From the NCBI GenBank assembly GCA_965372135.1, contig CBDVBD010000062.1:1-16652 (forward strand): a stretch of 16,652 bases of DNA, written 5' to 3'. The translations under genes were made by a program, and so were the position numbers. How positions within the stretch are numbered: position 1 is the stretch's first letter; the number at the start of each line of letters is the position of its first letter. The notes beneath the pieces were generated by a model. The model did not search any database and was not told the DNA's origin. It was given only the letters and a program-made list of their open reading frames with translations. Positions 7,167 through 14,543 of this stretch are shown piece after piece. Source of the stretch: CBDVBD01 sp965372135 (GTDB taxonomy: Bacteria; Electryoneota; RPQS01; CBDVBD01).

Positions 7167-7589
7167 TATTTTTCGTATAACTTATCACCACAATCCCTAT
7201 TATCATTCCTATCGGATAATCACCAAATCCTCAATATCAATATCCGCCGTAATCATATCCCTTCCTTCCCGAAATCTCACAAATTTACAAAAAATCACCG
7301 CTTGTTAACACAATTTTCAGAACAACCAAACCAGCCTACAAACGACATAAAATCCGATAGTCAATAAAGATAATAAAAATCACCACTTTTTCAAGTCACA
7401 AACCCTGAAAAATGCAGTCGAAATATCTTCAACGGATCGTGACCAATTCACTAAAGTTAGTCCTATATAAGACGATAATTAATTAGAGATGCGATTTACT
7501 ACATGAGCAGCAAACTTCTAACCAAATAATGCATTTTTCATCACAGGATCCTGTGAGTATCCACAAGTAATTTCCTGGGCGTTTGTGCT
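7167..7589. other. AT-rich divergent intergenic region between purF and the hybrid kinase
   Basis: About 420 bases without a supportable gene on either strand. It is AT-rich and holds scattered A tracts, a TATATAA near 7464-7470 that could be a -10 region for the kinase but has no convincing -35 partner, and the palindrome at 7541-7556. No tRNA, repeat array or long hairpin was found. Confidence 0.6.
7541..7556. promoter_or_regulatory. Perfect 16-base palindrome upstream of the hybrid kinase
   Basis: TCACAGGATCCTGTGA is identical to its reverse complement and ends 33 bases before the kinase ATG. Its length and position fit a dimeric repressor or activator site, or a hairpin in the 5' leader; no T run follows, so it is not an obvious terminator. 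The binding protein is unknown. Confidence 0.5.
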
Positions 7590-10442
7590 ATGTCATCTTC
7601 TTTCGACAATCTCCTCCACGATCTCATGAAAAACAATAAGTTCCGCAAATCCCTGGTGCAACAACTCGCAGAATTCGGGGATCGACTGGTTCAGGATATC
7701 AAAGATATCCCGGAAGGCGGTATCACAGATGCTTCCATAGAAGAATACTATATTTGGCCCGATGCCGTCGGCTTGGAAGGACGATCTTCCATTGTCAGTA
7801 GCTTACTGGAAACCCTGTCGGATGCGGTAATCTGGATCGACCGGACGGGAGCTATCCGCGGCGCCAACCAAGCCACAGAAATCCTGTTTGCCCAACCCCG
7901 AGTTGAAATCACCGGTAAATCCTTTCTCGACCTGGTACACCCCGACGACCGGGAACGGCTGTTCAACCTGTGGTCCACATCACTGAAAAACCGCAGCCAG
8001 CCCTTTCAAATACGCCTGCGCAGTGATGACGATTCCTACTTTGACGCTTCCGCTCAAGCCATCCCGCTTATTGACGCTAACACCTTTCAAGGCACCTTAC
8101 TCATCATCAGAAATCTGTCACAACAGGTGTCCTTAGAACTAACCCTAAAACAATCACGTGAACAACACCGGGAACTGCTGGACAAATATCCCGAAGCGGT
8201 GATACTCTTCGACAGCAAAGGAATCATACAGTATATAAATCCCTCAGCACAAAAACTATGGAACCAACCCCCCAATCAAATCATAGGGCAAACCATCATA
8301 GATAAACTATCGCAGGACGATTGGAAGCGTATCGAAAACTTAGCAAGCCAAGACACCAATGATACCGTCAAAACCACACTCGTCAACTTAGGCGCCGACG
8401 CTCAGGAAACCTTCGGACCATTCCTGATAGAGCGAGATTATCTGGAAGGTACTAACGTGTTTCGGGCAATCCAGGAAACCAATCCATTTCCTGCACATCA
8501 AAAAACACACGAAATCAGTGAAGAAATCACCATTCTGCCCAGCGAAATCCCCAGCGACAAAATCAGGAAGATCCTGTATGAAATAAAGGAAATCTTCTAC
8601 TTCGCATCGGCAGACGGCACCATTATCTATGTGAACCCCGTCGTCGAAAGCGTCCTGGGATACACACCGGATGATATGCTCAAAATGAAGGTGGATGAAA
8701 AAATCCAGGATCCCAAAGACCGCACCCGGTTCTTCAAACTCCTGCAGCTCCACGGCTGGGTGAAAGACTTCCGGTACGCCTCCGAAAACAAAGCCGGCGA
8801 AATCTGCTACCTGTCTGAAACCGCATCCATCATCACCGATAATGACGATCAAATCATCGGATACTACGGCATAATCCGCGACCGTACCGCCGATCACCAT
8901 ATCGAAAAAGCCCTAAAAGATTCCGAAAGCAACTACCGCATCTTAGTAGAGCAACTTCCCCAAGCCTTAATCCTCATGGATTTTGAAGGACACATATTGC
9001 ATGCCAACAAACTGGGCATACAATTCCTTAACATCACTAATTTCCAATCCATTAAGGGCGAGCGTATTTACGAGTTGTGCCTGCCGGAAAATAACGAACT
9101 CCTGCGAAATATTTTCCCAAAAATCACACCGGATAAATCCATCACCGAACAGTGGCAGTGGACAGACCAACAGAAGAACCGTCATTATTGGAATATGACC
9201 TTCAGCCCGGTTACTATTAATAACGATATTCAACGAATCATCTGGATTTGCACCGACATCGACCGAGAAACCCGCCTGCAAAATCACCTGCGGTTAGGAC
9301 AAAAAATGGAAACCGCCGCCGCACTAATCAGCGGCTTGGCGCACGACTTCAACAACCAACTCGGTGTCATCCTGGGCAATTCTTCGCTAATCAAAGACCA
9401 AATATCACCTGACCACGAATTCTTCCAGGAACTCAGCGCCATTGAAACCTCAGCCCTCAACGCTAAGGAAACCATGGATCAACTCACATCATTGACCACC
9501 TGGGGCAGCGGTGAACACCACAATATATCAGTCAACCAATTGGTGGAAAAAACGGTAGAATTCCTCCGGCACACCTTCCCAAAAAATATTAATGTATTGA
9601 CCGACCTGATGGCGAACCCTGACACTATTTTAGGTGACTCCCAAGCCTTGCGTCAAGCCCTGCTTAATGTTTGTGTCAATTCCCGAGATGCCATGCCCAA
9701 TGGTGGAAATATCACCATCACCACCGATAACGTCACTAATGAATCTTTTGCTTGTGGACTGGGAAACGATCGAATGATCCATATCACTGTCACTGACAAC
9801 GGCGAAGGATTTGACGAAGCGATCAGCAATCGTATCTTCGAGCCATTCTTTACCGCCAAACGCGATTCCGGTCATAGCGGATTGGGTATGTCCACCACCT
9901 TTGCCATCATCCAAAAACACAAAGGATTGATCGAGGTCAACAGCCGAAAAGATGATGGCACCAAAATCGACATCTTCCTGCCGGAGGCTGAAACTTCCCA
10001 CTCGATACTAAAAACCGATGATTTCGGTCAGGAAACAATAAACCTTAACACCGAAAACCAAACCATCCTGGTTGTGGACGATGAATCATCGGTTCGCAAT
10101 ATGTTACATCGGATTTTCGAACGCGAAGGCTGCAGTATCTTGGAAGCGGAAGACGGTCTCAAAGCCCTGGAAACACTAAAACAACACGCCCAGGAAATCA
10201 ATCTAATTATCCTGGATATGATCATGCCGCACATGAACGGCAAAGACACTTTCACCAACATCCGCGAACTCTACCCCGACATCCCGGTACTCCTATCCAG
10301 TGGTTATCCCTTAAGCCATGAAATACAGGAACTTACTAAATTCGATCATACCTATTTCATCCATAAACCCTACAGGCGGGCAGCTATCCTGCTAATCGCC
10401 AAACAAATTCTGTCAAAGAAGGTCGATACTTCCACGCAATAG
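7590..10442 (+). CDS. Soluble multi-PAS hybrid histidine kinase with receiver domain
   Basis: A 950-residue sensor kinase with no signal peptide or membrane helix, so it senses a cytoplasmic or diffusible cue. PAS-like modules lie at about 71-180, 192-290 (divergent), 328-435 and 445-560. A dimerisation/phosphoacceptor domain follows with H585 in G-L-A-H-D-F-N-N-Q. The ATPase has N697 in the N box (V-N-S-R-D-A), D-N-G-E-G-F at 736-741 and G-L-G-M at 764-767. A C-terminal receiver has D830/D831, phosphoacceptor D876 in L-I-L-D-M-I-M-P and K926 in H-K-P-Y-R. The H-D-F-N-N type box is common in kinases feeding an attached receiver. No response regulator with an output domain is adjacent, so its partner is elsewhere. 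The ATG lacks a good ribosome-binding site; a later start is possible but would cut the N-terminus. Confidence 0.94.
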   Translation: MSSSFDNLLHDLMKNNKFRKSLVQQLAEFGDRLVQDIKDIPEGGITDASIEEYYIWPDAVGLEGRSSIVSSLLETLSDAVIWIDRTGAIRGANQATEILFAQPRVEITGKSFLDLVHPDDRERLFNLWSTSLKNRSQPFQIRLRSDDDSYFDASAQAIPLIDANTFQGTLLIIRNLSQQVSLELTLKQSREQHRELLDKYPEAVILFDSKGIIQYINPSAQKLWNQPPNQIIGQTIIDKLSQDDWKRIENLASQDTNDTVKTTLVNLGADAQETFGPFLIERDYLEGTNVFRAIQETNPFPAHQKTHEISEEITILPSEIPSDKIRKILYEIKEIFYFASADGTIIYVNPVVESVLGYTPDDMLKMKVDEKIQDPKDRTRFFKLLQLHGWVKDFRYASENKAGEICYLSETASIITDNDDQIIGYYGIIRDRTADHHIEKALKDSESNYRILVEQLPQALILMDFEGHILHANKLGIQFLNITNFQSIKGERIYELCLPENNELLRNIFPKITPDKSITEQWQWTDQQKNRHYWNMTFSPVTINNDIQRIIWICTDIDRETRLQNHLRLGQKMETAAALISGLAHDFNNQLGVILGNSSLIKDQISPDHEFFQELSAIETSALNAKETMDQLTSLTTWGSGEHHNISVNQLVEKTVEFLRHTFPKNINVLTDLMANPDTILGDSQALRQALLNVCVNSRDAMPNGGNITITTDNVTNESFACGLGNDRMIHITVTDNGEGFDEAISNRIFEPFFTAKRDSGHSGLGMSTTFAIIQKHKGLIEVNSRKDDGTKIDIFLPEAETSHSILKTDDFGQETINLNTENQTILVVDDESSVRNMLHRIFEREGCSILEAEDGLKALETLKQHAQEINLIILDMIMPHMNGKDTFTNIRELYPDIPVLLSSGYPLSHEIQELTKFDHTYFIHKPYRRAAILLIAKQILSKKVDTSTQ

Positions 10443-10472
10443 CCCATAATCCTGCACATCAATAAAGAACGC

Positions 10473-10501
10473 TTGACTTTCTGCCTCAACAGTGTTATAT
10501 T
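10473..10501 (+). promoter_or_regulatory. Sigma-70-type promoter of the symporter gene
   Basis: TTGACT (10473-10478), a 17-base spacer and TATATT (10496-10501) precede the symporter ATG by 73 bases and lie just after the kinase stop. Transcription should start near 10508. The symporter and barrel-protein genes can therefore be expressed apart from the kinase. Confidence 0.78.
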
Positions 10502-10574
10502 CAACCACCGGTAATTTGTACCCCAGCAACACCTTCAGTATACCGTACCATTAATTATATCCCATAGGTAACAC

Positions 10575-11894
10575 ATGAAACTTCGCGGGCAGCACACCTT
10601 ATTGGTAGCAATGCTAATCGGGATTGTCCTGGGCGCAATCGTGGGCGGTGCAGCGCCGTTATGGGGACAAAAAGTCGCCTTCTTGGGCAACCTGTTCCTC
10701 CGTGCCCTGAAAATGATAATCATCCCGCTGATCCTGACAACCATGGTGGTCGGCATCGCCAGCCTGGGCGACATCCGCCACATCGGTCGCACTGGTCGGC
10801 GCACCGTCATCTTCTACCTTGCCACCACCGGAATTTCTGTCATTATCGGGCTGATCCTGGTCAACATTATTCGGCCAGGAGTCGGCTTGGAAGCATTAAA
10901 AGTCGCCGACCCAGCCCTTCTGGAACGCATGGCGGACAAAGGCATGGGACAGGCGCCCGATAATGTCTTCCTTGCAGCGCTGTACTTGATTCGAGTAGTG
11001 TTACGAGCCCTGATCGACATCCTCATCACCATGGTGCCCCCCAACCTGATCAAAGCCATGTCCGAAACCCAGGTACTGCCCCTGATACTGTTTTCTTTAG
11101 TATTCGGCGGTATCCTGAGCACCCTGGGCGACGTCGGCAAACCGGTGCTGGCGTTCTTCGTTGGCGCGAACGAAGTCGTCATGAAAATGGTGCACTTGAT
11201 CATGTGGTTCGCGCCTCTGGGCGTATTCGGGTTGGTCGCCATGCAAATGGGTAAAGCCGGCGGCTGGGTCGGTTTCATGCCCGAATTGACCAAACTGATG
11301 AAATACGCCGCCACCGTCATCATCGGACTGCTAATCCACGGTCTAATCATCCTCCCTGTAATCCTTGCTCTGTTAGGACGTCGAAATCCATGGCGTTACG
11401 TCATCGGTGTCATCAATGCCCTGACCACAGCTTTCTCCACCGCCTCCAGCAGCGCCACCTTACCGGTCACCATGAAATCCGTGGAACAGAACAACAAAAT
11501 CTCCAGCCGCATCAGCAGCTTCGTGCTGCCCTTGGGCTCCACCATCAACATGGACGGCACCGCCCTCTACGAAGCGGTAGCTGCCATGTTCATCGCACAA
11601 GCCTACGGTATTTCCTTAGGAATTGGACCTCAAATCGTCATCGTCATCACCGCCACATTAGCCGCCATCGGCGCTGCCGGCATTCCCGAAGCCGGCTTGG
11701 TAACCATGGTAATCGTCTTGGAGTCGGTCGGACTCCCCCTCGAAGGCATCGGCATGATCCTCGCCATCGACTGGTTCCTGGATCGCTGCCGCACCACCGT
11801 CAACGTCTGGGGCGACACCGTCGGAGCCGCTGTCATCGAACACTTTGAAGAACACGACGCTCAAGCCGTATCAACCACTGCCGAGACGCCATAA
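10575..11894 (+). CDS. Dicarboxylate/amino-acid:cation symporter (glutamate/aspartate, EAAT-like)
   Basis: A 439-residue inner-membrane importer of the DAACS family, which moves acidic amino acids with Na+ or H+. Family marks are all present: the first hairpin loop T-A-S-S-S-A-T-L-P (289-297), N-M-D-G-T (325-329), the second hairpin G-A-A-G-I-P-E-A-G-L-V-T (366-377) and the last helix D-W-F-L-D-R-C-R-T-T-V-N (399-410). D403, R406 and N410 align with the substrate and cation residues; R406 indicates an acidic amino-acid substrate rather than a neutral one. E333, just after N-M-D-G-T-A-L-Y, aligns with the proton-carrying glutamate of animal EAATs, where the archaeal GltPh has glutamine. AGGTAAC lies ahead of the ATG. 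It shares a transcript with the barrel protein downstream. Confidence 0.95.
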   Translation: MKLRGQHTLLVAMLIGIVLGAIVGGAAPLWGQKVAFLGNLFLRALKMIIIPLILTTMVVGIASLGDIRHIGRTGRRTVIFYLATTGISVIIGLILVNIIRPGVGLEALKVADPALLERMADKGMGQAPDNVFLAALYLIRVVLRALIDILITMVPPNLIKAMSETQVLPLILFSLVFGGILSTLGDVGKPVLAFFVGANEVVMKMVHLIMWFAPLGVFGLVAMQMGKAGGWVGFMPELTKLMKYAATVIIGLLIHGLIILPVILALLGRRNPWRYVIGVINALTTAFSTASSSATLPVTMKSVEQNNKISSRISSFVLPLGSTINMDGTALYEAVAAMFIAQAYGISLGIGPQIVIVITATLAAIGAAGIPEAGLVTMVIVLESVGLPLEGIGMILAIDWFLDRCRTTVNVWGDTVGAAVIEHFEEHDAQAVSTTAETP

Positions 11895-12448
11895 TGCGTC
11901 AATTACCGATATCGATATTAGCCGCCGTCTTGTTGTTGATCCCGGTAGCATCGACCGCAAAATACGCATCATGCGGCACCTTCGGCGGATACTATTACCC
12001 GGTCATCCAACCGGAATCCCAAAGCGGTTACACTTTCGGCTTTAAAATACGCATCAAACTGGCATACGCCTTCTTTCTCGAACCCTATTTCCTGCAACAC
12101 CAAGAACGGGACAGAAAAATCATAACACATGGAATAACAAATACCTACGATGGCACAACAATCTCATCCGCCGGTGCTAATCTGATAGTGGGAACTTACT
12201 TAGACAACCTGGTACGTCCTTATGCCATGGTGGGAATCGGGGTCTTTAAAACCCAGCTTCAAGGGGAAACCAGAGAATCAAATCGCGTGGGATACAACTG
12301 GGGAGGGGGATTGGAATATTCCCTTATCTGGAAGAAACTATATCTTGACTTGGGCGTAGCACTGCAGCTCATCGACCTCGACAACGCTCGTATGCACAAA
12401 AGCCTGAACCTTACCGCCGGACTAAACTGGTACTTCAAATTTAAATAA
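11894..12448 (+). CDS. Small outer-membrane beta-barrel protein with signal peptide
   Basis: I cannot name a family. The first 22 residues are a clear signal peptide (hydrophobic core I-L-A-A-V-L-L-L-I-P-V, likely cut after A-S-T-A). The mature part alternates polar and aromatic/hydrophobic residues in short stretches (G-Y-T-F-G-F-K-I-R-I, L-Y-L-D-L-G-V-A-L-Q, L-N-L-T-A-G-L-N-W-Y-F) separated by turns, as expected for an eight-strand barrel of about 160 residues. The G-Y-N-W-G-G-G-L-E-Y stretch is typical of OmpA/W-like barrels. Its ATG shares one base with the symporter TAA (TAATG), so translation is probably coupled. A role as a porin or surface protein linked to amino-acid uptake is only inferred from position. 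Confidence 0.75.
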   Translation: MRQLPISILAAVLLLIPVASTAKYASCGTFGGYYYPVIQPESQSGYTFGFKIRIKLAYAFFLEPYFLQHQERDRKIITHGITNTYDGTTISSAGANLIVGTYLDNLVRPYAMVGIGVFKTQLQGETRESNRVGYNWGGGLEYSLIWKKLYLDLGVALQLIDLDNARMHKSLNLTAGLNWYFKFK

Positions 12449-12485
12449 TTCCCCCCCGGTTCCCGGGTGGGATAATAAGGGGGGG
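12449..12485. repeat. G/C-run intergenic repeat, copy 1
   Basis: Starts TTCCCCCCCGGTTCCCGGG and ends AAGGGGGGG, allowing a foldback of the C run onto the G runs. The same layout with small changes is at 14509-14543. It begins directly after the barrel-protein stop codon, so it may act as that transcript's 3' end, though no T run follows. Confidence 0.75.
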
Positions 12486-12518
12486 CTATGGAGTGCGCAA
12501 GCTTGCTTCACGTATATT

Positions 12519-12540
12519 GAGCGGTGGCAAGCCACCGCTC
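12519..12540. repeat. Perfect inverted repeat between convergent genes
   Basis: Arms GAGCGGTGGC and GCCACCGCTC (10 bases each) are separated by AA. It sits between the barrel protein (plus) and the SGNH hydrolase (minus), eight bases from the latter's stop. A small palindrome GCAAGCTTGC lies at 12497-12506. This kind of short, GC-rich foldback is typical of dispersed intergenic repeats and could also end transcription in both directions. Confidence 0.7.
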
Positions 12541-12547
12541 TCCAAAA

Positions 12548-13615
12548 CTATTTGATAACTTCTGCAATCTGCCCCACCAACAACCTCCCCGCCACCTCAT
12601 GCCCCCGCGAATTCAAATGCGGATCTACCTTATAATACAACGGCTGCTCGGCATCTGCCTCTTCGAAATACGGCAGCAAATCCAAATATGGCACCCCTAA
12701 ACTGTCCAAGAATCCCCTAATCCGTTCCTGCGGCTTTGTCCGCACCAAATCATCTCTTTGCAGATCATGTCGTTTAAGAAAAAACTCCCACCGTTCCGGT
12801 CGAATCTGCGTCACCGTCGGCACCACCACAAACGATAACCGCAGGGAATCTCTATCAGCCAATTCCTTAAAACCCGCCACCGCATCGAACATCGCATCGG
12901 TGCCCGCTACATACCGTGACCCTTCCGGATACTGCGCCAAATAAATATCGGCATCCTCCACTAACGTCAACCCCCATCGTGTGATAACGGAATTCAGGAT
13001 GCGCCGCAAAAACCGAAACAGGTGCGAATGGAAATGCATCCACAGCAGCACCGGTCGAAACGGCGCCACCAACGCCGGTCCCGCCGGATCATCGTCATCC
13101 TGAAACACAATCATCCCGTCCTGTGCCGTCATCCGAGACAACCGATCCGGATCGGAATCGAAAAAATCGTTCCCCACAAATATCACCACCAATAAATAAT
13201 CCGGATCAACCTTCGGCAGCAAATCCCTGCATAACGCCAATCCCTGCGCCACACTGTACCCCGGAACCGCCCCATTCAACACCGTCCAATTGCGTTCGGT
13301 ATCCTCTGCGTTCAACATCGCTTCCAACCGCCCGAACATCCCTTCCTCTTCCGACACCGAAAATCCAAACCCAAACGAATCCCCCAATCCCAATATCCGC
13401 ACTTCCCCATCAACCTTTTCTTCAATTTCCCCACCCCTCAACCCCAACGAATTCGTGCGAATAACCGATGTGTTTTCTATATGCCTGAATTCCCCATCAA
13501 TCCCCGCCTGCAGCCGAAATCGAGCCTTCGGGTCCGGCACATAAACCTGCATCGGTGTCTCTAAATTCTGCGGCGCGAAAATCCGTACTATCCCCTCACC
13601 GAGGAGTAGCGACAC
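12548..13615 (-). CDS. SGNH/GDSL-family hydrolase, N-terminal anchor interrupted
   Basis: SGNH hydrolases are esterases or acyl transferases, often acting on cell-surface polysaccharides. The four blocks are visible: G-D-S-F with nucleophile S80, V-P-G-Y-S with G119, V-G-N-D with N149, and D331-P-H333-L-N. The R-T-N-S-L-G-L-R-G stretch at 53-61 is common in this subgroup just ahead of the catalytic domain. The open frame begins after a TGA, and the first usable start is the GTG at 13615, giving 355 residues beginning in the middle of a hydrophobic stretch (L-L-L-G-E-G-I-V-R-I-F). The missing part of the membrane anchor is encoded in the same frame upstream of the TGA (see 13616-13678). If the TGA is real, the protein lacks most of its export signal. 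Specific substrate unknown. Confidence 0.85.
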   Translation of the reverse strand: MSLLLGEGIVRIFAPQNLETPMQVYVPDPKARFRLQAGIDGEFRHIENTSVIRTNSLGLRGGEIEEKVDGEVRILGLGDSFGFGFSVSEEEGMFGRLEAMLNAEDTERNWTVLNGAVPGYSVAQGLALCRDLLPKVDPDYLLVVIFVGNDFFDSDPDRLSRMTAQDGMIVFQDDDDPAGPALVAPFRPVLLWMHFHSHLFRFLRRILNSVITRWGLTLVEDADIYLAQYPEGSRYVAGTDAMFDAVAGFKELADRDSLRLSFVVVPTVTQIRPERWEFFLKRHDLQRDDLVRTKPQERIRGFLDSLGVPYLDLLPYFEEADAEQPLYYKVDPHLNSRGHEVAGRLLVGQIAEVIK

Positions 13616-13678
13616 CAGTCACGCCACCACCATCGTTGCTACTATTTTCAGAAACGCACGAATTCTAAGAACTCTCAT
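13616..13678 (-). pseudogene. Displaced N-terminal membrane-anchor segment of the SGNH gene, ended by in-frame TGA
   Basis: An ATG at 13676-13678 opens 19 codons (M-R-V-L-R-I-R-A-F-L-K-I-V-A-T-M-V-V-A) that end at TGA (13619-13621), in the same frame as the hydrolase that continues two codons later. Joined, they make a textbook signal anchor: basic start, then a hydrophobic run through to E-G-I-V-R-I-F. A single TGG-to-TGA change would explain the interruption. A sequencing error is the main alternative. There is no good ribosome-binding site ahead of this ATG. Confidence 0.6.
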
Positions 13679-13723
13679 GGGAACCATAGGGGAACACTTA
13701 GGATGGATTCAAAACTGTTACTA

Positions 13724-13804
13724 TTACGGATGATTCCCACACAGGATAACAATAAGGATCCCAATAAAAAATATCCCGAATACTATCCGCCAATCAAACC
13801 GCAT
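13724..13804 (-). CDS. Possible 26-aa single-helix membrane peptide
   Basis: Not a recognised gene. The ATG at 13802-13804 is preceded by AAGAGG at six bases, a good ribosome-binding site. The product starts M-R-F-D-W-R, continues as one hydrophobic helix (I-V-F-G-I-F-F-I-G-I-L-I-V-I-L, about residues 7-21) and ends C-G-N-H-P before TAA. A basic N-terminus followed by one transmembrane helix is the usual plan of small bacterial membrane proteins. It lies in the gap between the nucleotidase and the SGNH hydrolase on the same strand. It could also be the remnant of a longer gene. Confidence 0.45.
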   Translation of the reverse strand: MRFDWRIVFGIFFIGILIVILCGNHP

Positions 13805-13833
13805 AATAACCCTCTTGTTTTCAAATTGTATTC

Positions 13834-13855
13834 GCACCACAAGTCATTGTGGTGC
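13834..13855 (-). terminator. Hairpin just after the nucleotidase gene
   Basis: GCACCACAA and TTGTGGTGC form a perfect 9-base stem with a 4-base loop, four bases past the nucleotidase stop. On the minus strand it is followed by GAATACAATTTG, not a clean T run, so intrinsic termination may be partial. Confidence 0.5.
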
Positions 13856-13859
13856 AAGA

Positions 13860-14432
13860 CTATTTATTTTCCCCCTCAATCCTCCGGATCACCCCCACCA
13901 CCTCGTCCCAATCCCTCACCCGAATCACTCGATCCTTCACATTCAACGTATATCGGTTCCAAGGCTGCCGAAATAGCAGCACATGAGGAACAAACTGTGA
14001 CGCCAGTAACGCCTCTTCCAGGCTGTCTTCGATCAACACCTGCGTCCCATCCGATTCGGTAAACTTATTCAGATAATTTCGGAAGATAATCTTATCCACC
14101 ATGAACCCATGCATTTTCAAATTATCCCGGGTCCGCTGCTCGTGCACCGCTGGACGACTGGTCACCAATGTGATGTCATGTCCATTGATTTTCCTCATCC
14201 CGTCCAAAGCTCCAGGAATCATCGGAAACACTTGTGTCGCTAAGGTCTCGTTCACAATTTCCCACATCTCCTCACGGGAAATCCCCAACAGCAAATGCAG
14301 ATCATGAGTCACGATGGATTCGTGAGTAATCGTCACTCCTAAACGTTCCCGAACCACCGGAATAAACCCATCAATAAAATCCAGCAGCACCCCGTCAATA
14401 TCCACCGCAATATTCAGTGACTCCTTACCCAT
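13860..14432 (-). CDS. HAD-superfamily 5'-nucleotidase-like phosphatase (NT5C type)
   Basis: A 190-residue cytoplasmic phosphatase. D11 and D13 in A-V-D-I-D-G-V-L-L-D-F are the HAD nucleophile and acid/base residue. The second motif is T91-S92-R93-P, a likely lysine is K123, and the metal-binding motif is I-E-D-S (134-137). The size, a helical cap directly after motif 1 and the T-S-R-P motif resemble the deoxyribonucleotidase/NT5C branch, whose members dephosphorylate nucleoside monophosphates; the true substrate is not shown by sequence. The ATG at 14432 has AGGAG only two bases upstream, an unusually short gap, but no better start exists before the catalytic motif. Next upstream on this strand are tRNA-Lys and its terminator, so the gene needs its own promoter within 14433-14586; none is clear. 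Confidence 0.82.
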   Translation of the reverse strand: MGKESLNIAVDIDGVLLDFIDGFIPVVRERLGVTITHESIVTHDLHLLLGISREEMWEIVNETLATQVFPMIPGALDGMRKINGHDITLVTSRPAVHEQRTRDNLKMHGFMVDKIIFRNYLNKFTESDGTQVLIEDSLEEALLASQFVPHVLLFRQPWNRYTLNVKDRVIRVRDWDEVVGVIRRIEGENK

Positions 14433-14482
14433 ATCTCCTATCGCATATTTCCTATGATTTCTTCCCCCACCTATCGGGTACC

Positions 14483-14502
14483 CCGGTCATCTCGATGACC
14501 GG
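14483..14502. repeat. Inverted repeat, part of a composite intergenic element
   Basis: CCGGTCATC and GATGACCGG form a perfect 9-base inverted repeat separated by TC. It abuts the second G/C-run repeat, suggesting one composite element upstream of the nucleotidase. Confidence 0.65.
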
Positions 14503-14508
14503 CTCTAT

Positions 14509-14543
14509 TTCCCCCCCGGTTCCCGGGGGGGACCAAGGGGGGG
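14509..14543. repeat. G/C-run intergenic repeat, copy 2
   Basis: Starts TTCCCCCCCGGTTCCCGGG like the copy at 12449-12485 and ends ACCAAGGGGGGG. The first 19 bases of the two copies are identical; the second half differs slightly in sequence and by two bases in length. Both lie between genes. Confidence 0.78.

Noticed and set aside
8388..8900. 170-codon frame on the minus strand inside the kinase gene
   Set aside because: It is antisense to well-supported PAS-domain coding sequence; no start signal or family motif.
10814..11350. 178-codon frame on the minus strand inside the symporter
   Set aside because: It is a mirror of conserved membrane-helix coding sequence in the symporter and has no ribosome-binding site or motif.
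13619..13621. TGA read as tryptophan throughout (altered genetic code)
   Set aside because: purF, ubiA, ferredoxin, reductase and phosphatidyltransferase all end at TGA in ATGA-type or similar junctions, and none of the other genes contains an in-frame TGA.
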